Of a stretch of DNA of 64,000 nucleotides, positions 46,106-58,680 are shown in pieces. The DNA is taken from contig OY747722.1 of assembly GCA_963556495.2 (NCBI GenBank), positions 22,521,001 to 22,585,000 on the forward strand, in the 5' to 3' direction. Made by a program: the position numbers and the translations under genes. Source of the stretch: Valencia hispanica (lineage: Eukaryota; Chordata; Actinopteri; Cyprinodontiformes; Valenciidae). Positions within the stretch are counted from its first letter, which is position 1. Each line of letters begins with the position of its first letter. Below the pieces are notes generated by a model. It saw only the letters and a program-made list of their open reading frames with translations, was not told the origin of the DNA and searched no databases.

Positions 46106-47789
46106 TTTTGAAAGTACAATTCAAGGGGCTGGTGAGCCAAAAAGGCATGACTAAAGAAACCAGGAAGCGATTATTTAGGAGGGTGATTACTGGATGGAAA
46201 CCAGATGAGTGATTACAAACAGGCTACAGCTGTGAGGGAGCATGAAGTGAGGCAATGGGAGCAAATGGCTGAAAAATGTAAAAGTGAGACCAGTGAAAAC
46301 AACACATGAATACAAGAATGCTAAAACAACAACTCTGAGGAAATACCAAGAAGAATGTAAATACAAAGTACAAAAGTTACAAGCTAAACCAAAGTTCAAA
46401 GAGATGATAAAAGATAATGGTCGAAATGTTGGATTATACCTCTTGCACTCATTTGATTTGCATGAAAACCCAAATCCAAGTTTTATAGAATAAACAGCAG
46501 TAAATTATAATAAATAATATATTTTAAACATGATTAAAAGAGATAAATTGAAAGCGCTACAATCTATCAGAGCCGAAGAAGCAAAATAAAAGGTAGTCCA
46601 GCACAACTCTAACACGAGCCTTCAGCAAAGCTGTCAGAGTTACTGTACAAAGGTGAAAATCCCAGCGTCGCTCCCTGAGGGACTCCCAGGTTGGGAAGGC
46701 TGGAGTGCAGAAGTGTTCTCAGGAAGATGAATGGATGTGATGAGTGAGGAGCACTTCTGCTGAAATGTTTGTTCAGGTCGCTCAGGTTGTTTGGGCCTGA
46801 ATGTGTAATTGTTGTGCTTGTGCATCTGTATGAAATATGTGCAGATGCCTGAACCCTCAAACCTCATACAGTCATGCCTTGTTTCCTGCCAAGCACCTGA
46901 CTGTGATTGCAAGAAAGCTGGTGAACAGGTAATTATAGGTCTGATTATTCTCAACCACCAGGAATTAACCTCCAAAGCCTTACATCCTGCAACAGTTCTT
47001 TTCTATGGCTAAACTCCCTAAACCTCACCTATCTAACCCTGTGCATTTTCAGTCAGGGGGGAAAGTACTCTTCTCTACCACTTACAAACAATAATAGTGT
47101 GTTAAAACTCTAATGTTCCCTGCAAAGTGCATTTCACAGGTGTCTTTTACTTGACTGGATTCCATCTTTATGAGATACTCTGTAGCTATAACCTCTGAAA
47201 ATATCCACCTACATGTCAGAACCTGCTGAAAGATTCAGCTGTGCAACACATTGCATCTCAAACCATTCAACCAGCAATAAAATCACACTACCATCACGGC
47301 CCATTAAAAACCAACTACTAATTCAATTATGAATCCTCTCTGCAGATTTAACAACCTCATTCCAAAGCCTGCAAGCTTGCAATTCGAACTCTTCTGAGGT
47401 TGCCTTTGCTAATTACAGGATTCATCCTGTGATTTATGAAGGCACGGAGGTGCAGCAGCTAAGCACCTCTCGACATTATTCAAAATGAAGAGTTTAATGA
47501 CTTCTTCTGTCATTTTGTTTCAACTTCTTTTGTACATTCACATCTACAACCCAGGAGGCAAAGGCTCTGCGTAAATGTGAAAGGTGAAAGAAAGAAGTTG
47601 ATGGTGGTTGTAACTACCAAGTGTCAGATGCAGTTTTGAACAAATTACCCAGACCCTGAGGCATTGCTGTGCTCAAATACGATCTATAGATGTTCTTGAG
47701 GAGTGCTTTTGTGTTTGACTGAAACTTGGGAGTCCGGTTCACAAGTGTAACCACGGTCTCACGCTATGTTTTCTTGTCTGCTTGAGTGC
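46106..47789. other. Intergenic DNA, no gene recognised
   Basis: Several short frames, none with a domain, splice context or compositional support. Confidence 0.45.
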
Positions 47790-48370
47790 AAGAGAGCAGT
47801 CACTGTTAGAGAAAGGCCTCAGAGGTTTGTTAGTGAACATTAGAGAACAAACAACATCGCAAAGACCAAGGAACACAACAGATGGGTCAGGGAGAAAGTT
47901 GTAGAGACGTTTGAAGCTTGGTTAGGTTATAAAACTATATCCCTAAGAACTATAATGCTCCCAAAACATGCTCAACTGACATGTCAAGCAAGGAGAGCAT
48001 CAATCTGACAAGATATTTAAAGGCATATGGTAACTTTGGTGGATTTGCATAGTTCCACAGCTCAGGTAGGACAAATCTATTGACGGGATAATTATAAGCT
48101 AGCACTTCATGATCTGTCCTTTATGGGAGAGTGGCAAGAATAAAAGCCATTATTGAAAGATAGCTTTGAGTACTGTAGGGAACACAGCAAACATGTAACA
48201 GAAGATACTCTGCTCAGATGAGACCCCAACACATGCTAGCCTAAATATATAATGTGTGGCAGAAAACCAACAGCACATTGCCCTGAACACATTCAAATGG
48301 TAAAACAGGGGGGCTGCCAAAATGTTAAAAAGTTCAAAGGGGTTTCAATACGTTTCTAAGACTCAGTATG
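47790..48370 (+). mobile_element. Internally rearranged Tc1-family-A copy
   Basis: Contains in order 'ggcctcagaggtttgttagt', 'accaaggaacacaacagatg', 'tccacagctcaggtaggaca', 'gagagtggcaagaataaaag' and 'gaacacagcaaacatgtaac', then jumps to the terminus 'aaaagttcaaaggggtttca'. The transposase frame is destroyed. Confidence 0.75.
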
Positions 48371-49943
48371 TCCTCTGTGGAAAAAACCTGAACATGGAGC
48401 TTGTTTCCTGGAGCTGCAGGTGCAGTGTCCAACTAAAGCCCGGACAAATAGTCCCAAAGATCTGAAATCCACCACCTTACAGAGAAGGAACAATCAAAGC
48501 ATATGGAGAGCTGGAGGATGTGGGGGGACAAAAGGCAAATCTGTGAAGAAATCAAGTGCAGGAAAGCTTATTAAAAGTGGAGAGTTTCCATTTAGCTGCT
48601 GCTTAGGCCAGTGGATTCAAACCAAAAGCTTGCAAGGAGGATGAACAGCAAAGAAGGAAGGATGTTGAATGCATAAAGCATGGGTTGTATGCTTAACCTT
48701 TTTTTGTGGCCTGTTTTTTTCACCCCTTTAATCTCAGATTTTAAAATGGGGAGAAAGGCAGAGGCTCAAAAATAGAGCCCAGAATGAGCCAGAAAAAAAG
48801 AGGGGTGGATGTTAAAGGGGGTCAGCAAAGCTTCAGGCCACACACAGAGATCTTCAGGGCTGAGGGTGAGTCAGTCAGGCTTGTCTACATGTGGTCTTTT
48901 GGATGTGTCCAAGTTTATCCCCCACTTCTATTACACCACCATTTGTTATGGCAAATGGTTAAAATCCTCCTCTCCTTCCTCACGGTTTCGTCTCTCATTC
49001 ATTCGGCTGAGATTATCTTTTAAAAAGGTTTTATTTTTTTAAAGGAACCCTATCTCAGTATTATTTCACTGTGACGTATGAAGAGGAGTCTGTCTGGATG
49101 TGAACAAATATAATCATGCACACATGGACTGACTGAAGGGAATTCTCTGTCAGACCTGCTGCAGGGTGGTCTGGTCTATAAGTGTCATTATGCAGACCCA
49201 TCTCTCCTCTAAAGCTTCTGTGTCTAGACTTTAAGGAACATATGACTTTTCTTGGACTGCGGTAGGTGCTTTCCTTTGTAATATTGTTCACGTGGCAAGA
49301 GGCCAGATAATTGCAAGTTCTCGTCTTTCAGATTCAATAAAATAATAAAATATAAAAAATCACAAATTTCAAAGCAGCAGCATCATTAACCATTTGGACT
49401 GTAAATAAGGTACCTCACACCTTACACAAAAATATGTGCTCATAAGATATCAAGCTTTAAAACATGATAAAACATCTCACATTATGTCTCACATTATGGC
49501 ACCCAGCACACAAAAACATGCTCATAAAAAAATCATGCCTTAAAAATGTAAGAAGACATGGTAGGTGGATGTAAAAGCACCGCAGTGCTCCTATACAATC
49601 GATCAGCATTATTAGTACTTCTTGTGCTATTTAGTCCGTAAATCTTGCCTCCGAATACATTGCAACAACAGAGTTCCCTTGGGCATTCACAAATGTTTTC
49701 GGCTTCTTTTAGGCTAGCGGAGGGGAATTATTTCCCTCAAGGGCAACATAGCAACTGTGACTGATGTCAAGGGAAGGACTGTTGGCTGAACACAATTTGT
49801 TTAAGGATAAAGTTGAGCTCTAAAATAATCATACGCCTGACAGACTTGGATTTAAAATGGTTCTTCTCCACGTCAGCTAGGGTGAGATAGGGTCAATAAG
49901 TAAAAGTGTCTGCCAGAAGTCAGTCTTTGCATCCTGAGATTTA
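48371..49943. other. Intergenic DNA, no gene recognised
   Basis: No supportable coding exon, RNA gene or named repeat was recognised. Confidence 0.45.
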
Positions 49944-50640
49944 CAGTGCCTTGCAAAAGTAAAAGTACAACCTCAAACTTTAATGTATTTTCTTGGGGTT
50001 TTATGAAACAGACCAACACAAAGGGAAGCATTATAGTGAAAAGAAAAAATATACATTGTTTACACAATTTTAATAACCAAAAATCTGAAAAGTGTGGCAT
50101 GCATATGTATTTAACCTCCTTTACTCTGATACCCTTAAATAAAATCTTGTACAACCAACTGCAGAAAGCATGGCACAACTGCAAACCCAGCAAGACATGC
50201 CCTTCTTCCTAACTGACTTTCCTAGCATGGAGTTGATTAATCAGAAAACTTACAAGGAGGCCTGTGGTAACTTTGGAGGAACTGTAAAACCACAATTCAG
50301 GTGGGAGAATCTGTCGACAGGACAACTATTAGTGATACACTTCACAAATCTTGCTTTTATGAAAGAATAGCAAGAAGAAAACCATTGTTGGAAAAAAAGC
50401 AAAAAGTCCTGTTTAAAGTTTGCCACAAACCACAGTGGGGTATATAACAAACAAGATGGTAAAAAGACCAAAATCTAACTTTTTGGTCTACACGCAGAAC
50501 CTTTTGTGGAGAAGAAAGCAGGTGATGTAAGACTTGTAGCTGAGGCAGAGGTTTCACTTTCTACAAGACAACTTTAAACATACCACCAGAGCAACAATGG
50601 ATTAACTGGACCCTATCAGTTCTCATTACTGCATGTGTTG
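49944..50640 (+). mobile_element. Tc1-family-A copy, 5' two thirds
   Basis: Begins with the terminus cagtgccttgcaaaagt preceded by TA. It continues through the subterminal region ('cctcaaactttaatgtattt', 'gaccaacacaaagggaagca') into decayed transposase sequence ('atggcacaactgcaaaccca', 'gtgggagaatctgtcgacag', 'aggacaactattagtgatac'). The 3' end is lost. Confidence 0.8.
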
Positions 50641-51750
50641 ACAAATTATACCCAACAGAAATGATCTTTGAGAGAACAAGAAAAAAAAAAATCAAAATGC
50701 AACCATGGCATATTCATATCCCTGTGTTTGCACTCTCCGTCCTCAGCTTTGACCCTACCGTCTATTGTCCTACAGGCATGCCAAAATTAACGACATGAGT
50801 GCATGTAGGAGTCCACAATCCTAATGGCCTTTCCTGTCAAGTCTACCATCTGTCAAAGTGATGATCTACATGAAATGTGACCTTTGATGGTAAGTTTAAA
50901 GCAGTTTTATAGTGGTCTAAAAACATTAAAGAGCCTGGGTGATAATTACAGCTCACTATAAAAAGTAAATACAGAGCAACAGATGGTTTTCCTATTACTA
51001 ATAAGTTCTGTCTTTGTGTGTTTTGTGTGCACATCATCAGCTTAACCATTTACTAGAACAGGTTCCCATTTCCAAAATTATATAATTATCTTTTCTGCAA
51101 ACCACATTTGTAAGGTGTGTCTACAATGAGGTGTAATGTGCAGGCATGTTCAACACATACAGTAGAGAGAGGGGTGCCATTTGTGGCAAGGGAAAATTAC
51201 TTGACAACTGCATGAGCTACCTGTGAGTCATGTTGCTAAATTGATTCTGCCTTAAAACTGTCAGTAAGCTTTTCATTATTCACAGGAATCTGAGCTTATC
51301 CTTGGGTGGATGTCTTGATTTCCATCTGCAGCTATCAATTTAGTGTCCATGGTGACCTGACTCAGGAGTTGTATTTATTATGCTGTTTGTTTATTACTTA
51401 AATTACCTCTCTCCTTAATTTCGAAGGAAAACTCTCTGATAAGCAGAAATTTTCTAAGAAATCATGGGGATCTAAATGTAACATACTTTTTTGTTTTTAA
51501 AACTGTACCTGCTTTTTGTAGTGTCTCTTTTCATCTTCCAAAAACTGTTTGTGAATGCATGTAGGATTTTTCAGTGCTTGTTCTTCCAAAAATATACTAG
51601 TTATTATTGGAAAGATTTTAGATTATTCGAGGTCAGATATAGCAAAGCATTAGAGATAAAAGGTGAGGAAATAACTAGCTACAGTTGTAATATGAAAAAA
51701 AACTCTGAGATTCTGATCCACCTTGATATCTTGGTAACAATATATATGTA
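50641..51750. other. Intergenic DNA, no gene recognised
   Basis: AT-rich, with no feature recognised. Confidence 0.45.
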
Positions 51751-51983
51751 CAGTGGCTTGCAAAGGTATTCGGCCCCCTTGAACTTTTCTACATTTTGTG
51801 ACATTACAGCCACAAACATGAATCAATTTTATTGGAATTCCAGGTGAAAGACCAATATCACGTGTACACCACTTTGTATTGGTCTTTCATGTGGAATTCC
51901 AATAAAATTGATTCATGTTTGTGGCTGTAATGTGACAAAATGTGGAAAAGTTCAATGGGGCCAAATACTTTTGCAAGCCACTG
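51751..51983. mobile_element. Palindromic Tc1-type MITE with TA duplication
   Basis: Starts cagtggcttgcaaaggtatt and ends with the inverted form aatacttttgcaagccactg. TA lies directly outside both ends (51749-51750 and 51984-51985). Each arm is about 105-110 bp and nearly complementary, leaving only a short spacer. The 233-bp element could fold into one long hairpin. Ends are of Tc1 type but differ from family A (gtggctt against gtgcctt). Confidence 0.9.
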
Positions 51984-52201
51984 TAAATTCACTGGATTCA
52001 CTTTATGGACAGCACTGTTCTCAGTCTGTTCCCTGACCACAAACAGGACAACAGCAAGGTCTCCTGGCTGGCTCTCCATCACATTTGCTCAAACAGCTAC
52101 CAGATTAAACAAAAATCAATAGAGATTCGATGAATTCGCAAAAAAATACCAAAATTACCTGGACAGGATCATTCCAAAATATTCAATCCATACCATGAAC
52201 T

Positions 52202-52235
52202 GATGTCCACACATTGTATAAAATGTGTGGACATC
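52202..52235. repeat. Perfect 14-bp-stem hairpin
   Basis: gatgtccacacatt at 52202-52215 pairs exactly with 52222-52235 across a 6-nt loop. Confidence 0.9.
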
Positions 52236-55200
52236 AAAGAATGCAATACTCAAGCATTATTTCAGACTGAGGTTTAGCAGTCTATACAAATCAGCAGTAC
52301 TTACAAACAAACGTGAATGAATGAAATATTGATGAGACAGTAAAAGAGCTAAAAAGAGACAGCATTGGTTTTAACTCCCTGAAGATAGGTCAGAAAAGAA
52401 AAAAACAGAAGCCCTGTAAATTTATCTTGTTGTTAGGGAGACTATTGCTGAAATCTTACTAGTCGTCCGTTTTATTGCTTGGTTCTTTGGGATGTTTATG
52501 CGAGTTCAAAACGACAACAGTTTCATTTCAGATACTCTTGCAAGGAAGTTCGCACATTTTTGGTCAGTTTTTCTAATCTGACAATAAAGGGATTATATAT
52601 GCACAAATATTGATTTAGTAAGGCAAACTTTTGTGCAGAAATCTTTTTTATGCTTTATAATCATATTATAATATGCATTTGTGTGTATTTATCAATCAGC
52701 AAATCAATGTATTTATTTAATACAAGATATTTTATTGCTGTTGCACACAAGAACAATGGAGGAAGCCAAAATACTGCCAGTAACTGACCTGTAAACTATT
52801 GTTTTTGTTGGTTAACTTTTGATTGCCAGATTTTGTTTTGATAAACGTGGGAAGGGGGGAAGTGGCTGGGCCACACATCATCTCTTCTGAGTGTACAAGC
52901 GACACACATGAGACTGACATCCTGAGAGTGACAAGAACAATTGTGTTTGTGGTAGCTGCCACCCATCTTCTGCCTGTTTATAGCCACAACCGAGAAAAAC
53001 AGTGCTGTGTTTGCTTCTCTAACTTGCCTGGTGACGTTCCATGGCACTGTGAAGTTGTGTACAACGCTTGTGCAGGGAGAAAAAAGTGCAGTTGGAAAAT
53101 ACTGTGCAGTAGCATGGATCTGGCCAGAGTGGACAGAATACATTTGAAATATGAGTCAATTTGGCTGTGATCAGTACTAAATATTTCAACATTCTCTTTC
53201 AACACGAGATAAACATTAATTGGAATACAATGAAACGGTTTCTTGCCAAAAACCACATAGAAATCTCTACAGATTACACGTTCTGTATTGTAGAAGCAGT
53301 GAAAAAGTAGAATCCCAAAAGCATTTCTCTCCTTAATATCAGATCACAATTTCAACTCTTGCCATATTTTGTTTTCATTTTTTGGACTGTTGGCTGAAGC
53401 TGATTGATTGACTGGTGGACTCTGGCCAGTGTGTCCTTATTTGAACCGTTCGAGTCAGAATAGCCAAGACTGCAGAGAGAGATAAACCTTTCTCTGCCGA
53501 AAACCACAGCAGGTGGCTTGTGTTTGGGTTGTATGCTGGCTTAGTATCGTGTTACGCACTTTTACACATGTAATCAATTAGTACATAGTAAATCCTCAGT
53601 GCGGTGGGTGATTGCTTGTACGCTACCAAATTCGCATTATGACGAGAGAGCAACAGAAATCAACACCATAACCTGAGTTGACCTGCAACATTTAGATTAC
53701 ATTTCTGCAAGTTGTACTGTATGTTAGAAGTTATAATTCTCAGAAACACATCAAATTTGATTAACTGTTCCAGAGTCTAAATGTTCACTGGTTACAAATC
53801 AAGTAATTCCCCTTTTCATTTATCTACAATGCACTCCAAACTAATGATCTCCTGTGATATAGAGGTGTAGAAGGCCTCAAAATAAATCCGTCTCCCTTTG
53901 CCGGAGCATAATCTTGCTCTGATTAAGAAAATTTGCTTCATACAGTATATCTATGGTAGTTATGTATGGCACTAAGAGTAGCATATTGTGTTCATAATAT
54001 GTTTTGAATGATTGTTCTGTTGAAAGATGCGATGATGACCAATGCTCAGATTTCTGCCTGTGCTACCCAGAATCTTATTTCAAATATGCTTGTAATTTAC
54101 AGAGTTAATGATGCCATGCAGTCCAACAAGGTCTCAAGGGTCTTTGGGAGGGAGAAGGCTCTCAGCATCACAGATTCTCCTCAATACATAATATTTTATT
54201 TTTTTCATTATGTATTTTCGGGAAGACTTGTTGTAGGCATGGTTTTTTTGTCTAAGTGGGTATGGGACACGTTTCTGCATGTTCATTCTTTGATTTGTGC
54301 CTAACAACCATGTCCGTTGATTGAACGTTCCATCTTAAACTGCTTTCAAAAAACATTATAAATCCACAAAGACAAGCTTCTCCGGGGTGACATGTGGCCT
54401 TATGGCTGAGCAGGATGAAAAGACTGCTTTTTTCAAGGGTTTTTGTTTATCTCTATCAGCAGAAGCAATAAGAGTGAAGGGTATTGTAAAAACTAGGTAA
54501 ATAAATGTTGGTATAAAACTGACTGAACATTGTAAACATGGGGTTGCAAGAATACTCCCATATGTTTTTAGTGCCTGCAGATAAATTCCTGACAAGTGAG
54601 GCACGTGTCCAATGATCTACAGGGATTGAGAGTTAAAAGGTTCCAATTTTGAAAATCCACCTTCACATTGTCTCATTGAGAAATATGTCTGGTACAAGCC
54701 TTATGGGAAACACTTGTACAAATACAAACTCTGTCCTTGTGTCTTAGTGGTTCAGAGAGTTGCCTCCAGGGAAAGGTATCCTTCTAGTCATAACCAAAAC
54801 AGTCTGAGTTGGCAGTGGAGACTGTGACCAAATTCTCTTCTTGTAATAGCCAAAAGGGCTGTTGTAGCACTCATACTGGAATGGCTGTTGGGTACACAAT
54901 AAAGAGACTCAAAAACATTCAACAAATCAGCACTTTTTACAAAAAAATGTAACTGCTGTTTAGGCTTTCCATTGAAGTTCTGGTATTAATCTAGCTCTGT
55001 CTTCATATCTAACCTCATTCATCAATTTTCTTCTGTGTAGCAGATCATCAAACAAGTTTTTTTATCGGACTGACCTGAGTTAATACAAAAAGCATTTGAT
55101 GATTGCATTAATTAAGGGCTATGCAAACCAACCTAATCCTCTGTGGAAATCTAATCGCCACCTGTCATGATTTGCTATTGTTGTCCTCACCTGTAACAGT

Positions 55201-56800
55201 TTCTGGCACCAGGGTAAAAAAACATCAAGTTGGGCATTTTAGTCCAACCCATGTTGCTTAAATTGATACAGACAATACCACTAATCAAATTTAGAGGGCT
55301 ACATCAAATCAAAATAAGTAATACTTCTTTTGCTGGGATTACTTGGATGTTTAGAATCAGGATGACTTACTGTCAGTGATGATGGAATTACTTCTGCTCT
55401 CTTGTCACTTCAAGAGTTCTTGACCTTAACATCAAGCACATGGGTTATCAGCAGGACAATAATCAGGACTTTCCAGCTCCCCTCACTATTGTCTGTAGGG
55501 CCCTGTTGGCTGCTACAGTACACTGTGAAACTGTTAATGTATTCCTCTGAAACTGCAGTCTCTGCTGTGATGATTTCACAATCCTTGTGGTGTTGTACAC
55601 GTTGTACACAATTCAAAGTTTTGCACCACTGCAGGACTTAAAGAAAAACTGCTGCAGTCTTTGCATCTTGGAAACATACTTTCTGATGAATATAAGTTGG
55701 ACAGGGTGAGACTACCGGAGGCGTAAATAACAATCTCACAAGTTATGGTTTATTACCATTAAATCCAGATGTTGTGTAACAGGTAAGGCCTGCAGCCTCG
55801 TCAAAAACTCACTAAATCCCTCAGCTCTCTGTGCTGATCCTGACACAGCTCATTAAACTGTGATTATACAGCTCCCAAGGGTTAAGGCCCTGGACCAGCT
55901 CATTATAAAGACAACAGAAAGCAGAGCTCACAAAATGAATTAAAACCATTTCTACCAATTCTCTTCTATGGTAGTTTAAACAAAAAACCTTTGCATATGT
56001 ATGCCGTAGGATGTAAACACACAAAAAACAGAATCCAAATACTTTTTTCCATGAAGAGCAAGGCTTAAAAGGTACCATAAGCTGTGACAGGCTCTTGCTG
56101 TTAGAATTACCAATTGGCTGACCTCGAAGGTACTCTTCACCTCTCTTCTTACAGGCAAATGATATGTAGCGCCCCTCACATTTTCCAGAAAGTTATTGGG
56201 GATCAGCGGAGCGAGGCCAAATTAGCATGAAATGATGAAGAACAGATTTCAGATACAGGTGTTTCAGAGGAAACGGATGGGAGGTCCAGCCACATTTAGC
56301 TTATTCAGTTAGCTAATTAAATAGTTTTAGACATGCAGTCCAGTAATGTAATAGTTATAAGCTTTTATTGGTTAATTTCATTAGATGATCCCCTGTTCTG
56401 CTTTACTAGCATGTCCTTGGAGTTGGATTACCGAAAACTTGTCAATCCTAACTGTAATAAAAGCCTTGAAGTTTTTCTATACTTTAATGGCCACTTTTTT
56501 CTACAGTTTTAAACCGTCAATCTTCTGTTGTTCAGCAGCTACTTTTTTAGTTTGACACATAACTTTTGTTTTGGTGAAAATAGCTGCATCCCATTTATGA
56601 AAATCATACTCAGTATATGAACAATGGATGAGACTTCTGTGATCACCTATTTCTTTGAGGATTTGGGTGTCTCATTCTGTACTTAGAAAGCTCATCCCAT
56701 CACCTGTCTCTACCCCATTAGCTTTAAGGATTATCTGTGTTAGCTCTACCCCAGAGGATCCTCTAATCTACTCTGAGTGCTAATCCATACAAAGTCAGTC
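52236..56800. other. Intergenic DNA, mostly unrecognised, one weak repeat
   Basis: No host gene was recognised. A 116-codon frame at 52823-53170 has several cysteines but no identifiable domain or splice signals. About 54110-54200 is a weak relative of the Tc1-type repeat at 39700-40070. Confidence 0.4.
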
Positions 56801-57316
56801 AGTGCTATTTGTAATCTTCATGATCCCCAGTTACTTCCCCAAAACTTGTACATTAATTTCCAGAACTTACCATGAATCTTTCCGAAACTTACCTGGTATT
56901 GGGTAATTTGCTAGAACCTACCCAGCACTTTCCCAGAACTTACCAGGTACTCTCTTTAATCATAGAGGTTACTTCTTGGAACTTTTATGAAACATACTTG
57001 CTCCTCCTTACACAGAATCTACCATGTATTTTACTGGAACCTTCAAGGAACTTCACTAGAACTTTCAAGTTACTTTCCCAGGACCTACCAAGTACTTTGC
57101 TGGAACTTGAAAGGTCATATTCATGACTTTACCAGGAATTTTCAAGGACGCTACTTATTTTATCAAAACTTTCCAAGTAGCTTCCCAGACGTTAAGGACT
57201 AGCTATTATCAAATACTACCCAGAAATGATCAAGTATTCTTCTGGAACTTACTGGTTACATTTTCAGACCCAACCAAGTACCATCTAAAACGTATAGGTT
57301 TGTTCGCATCACTTAA

Positions 57317-58190
57317 AGCAACACTATGTAGTTTTTCAACTTTCATTATATATTTCCAAGACCCTTGTGATGGTACATCGACTTACAATAGGTTGAATGA
57401 CACGCATGCCATAGCCTGACGGGGTCTGTATCGCTTTTACTGGCACTACGTAACTTCGGGGTGCGGGTAGTAACCTGTGCACAAAAAGAACTACAACATT
57501 CGACTGCTGCTTTACGGCATACCTCACTTCCGCCCCCCTATCCACTGTCAAATAAAGGCCCCTGTGGCCACAAAACCTTAAAAAAAAAAAGCATTAGCCA
57601 ATAGAAATAAAATATAGACGCTGGCTTGTAAACGTGAGCTACACGATCTTTTGGCGTTTGAAGAAAAAGTAAAAAACATGAAATTGTATTCATATGTAGA
57701 GCTGTCAGCCATATTAAAAAAAAATTTAATATAAAAAAAAGAAATTAGACCGTATCAAGTTATAACGTCATAGTTTATTGTAAAAACGTGAAAACGACGT
57801 AAAAACAACGTGAAAACAACGTGAAAACAACGTGAAAACAACGTGAAAACAACGTGAAACTATTACGTTATAACATGATAGTTTCATGTTGTTACAATAA
57901 ACTATCACGTTATAACGTGATACGGTCTAATTTCTTTATTATATGGCTGACAGCTCTACGCCGCCGTATATATGACATGCTGAAATATAGAAAATGTACC
58001 TGGGATGAAGAAATTTGACTCGCAACGAAGGCTGCCCAAGACTTGAAAATCTGTAACGTAAGAGGGTATCGCTTGTCAATGCATGTGAATCCCCTGGTGT
58101 AACCATAACAGATTTTACGACAGTGGTAGAAAACAATACCTTTTTCCCAACTGTAAGGGGACCCAGAGAGCAAAACTTACGTAGTGTTGC
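57317..58190. mobile_element. Inverted-repeat DNA element inserted in the minisatellite
   Basis: Left end agcaacactatgtagttttt; right end, reversed, agcaacactacgtaagtttt. TTAA precedes the left end (57313-57316), while the right flank is TTAG at 58191-58195. The end sequence is a familiar teleost repeat terminus. There is no transposase. A palindrome with a tandem array sits inside. Confidence 0.7.
57697..57958. repeat. 262-bp palindrome with an internal 11-bp tandem array
   Basis: The outer arms tagagctgtcagccatat and atatggctgacagctcta are exact inverses. Pairing continues inward through gaaattagaccgtatca and a second inverted block ending tagtttattgta. The centre-left holds about six copies of an aacgtgaaaac unit at about 57787-57860. 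Confidence 0.85.
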
Positions 58191-58680
58191 TTTAGTAAGA
58201 GTTTAAATGGAACTTAGTTACTTTCCGAGAATTCACCAAATACTTTACAGGATCTTAAAGGTTTCTTTCCAGCATTTACAAAGTACTTTCCAGGAATTTC
58301 TATGACAGTTATCAGTTAATCTCCCAGAATTTAAATAAGCTTTCCAGATCTTAGAGGTTCGTTTCCAGAACTTACCATGTATTTTCCTAGTACTTTCATT
58401 TAACTTTCTTGTTACTTTTTTAAATAAAACTTCTCAAGTACTTTATTTGAGCTACAGTATGAGATTACTTTGGAGAACTTACCAAGTATTTCCCTGAAAC
58501 TTACTGGTTGCTTTCCCAGAGCTAACTTTGTTAGAACTTACAAGGTATTTTCACAGAACATTAAGGTTTCTTTACAGTATCCACCAGATAATTTCCTGTA
58601 ACTTTTATGGAATTTATACGTTACTTTCCAAGAAATCTCCAGGGAACTTCTCCAAAACACAAATATTATATATCCATTTG

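Larger units (their letters stand above)
56840..58680. repeat. Decayed minisatellite, ~22-24 bp unit, interrupted
   Basis: Variants of 'ttcccagaacttaccaagta' recur with irregular spacing of about 21-29 bp at 56840-57300 and resume at 58200-58680. Examples begin at 56861, 56882, 56911 and 56934. Units are too diverged for an exact copy count. The two halves are separated by the insertion at 57317-58190. Confidence 0.65.

Noticed and set aside
52823..53170. 116-codon frame with several cysteines
   Set aside because: I considered a lectin-like or secreted domain, but spacing of cysteines and motifs do not fit, and there are no splice or promoter signals.
57787..57860. CRISPR-like spaced repeats
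   Set aside because: The 11-bp units are directly adjacent without spacers and lie within a palindrome in a vertebrate genome.
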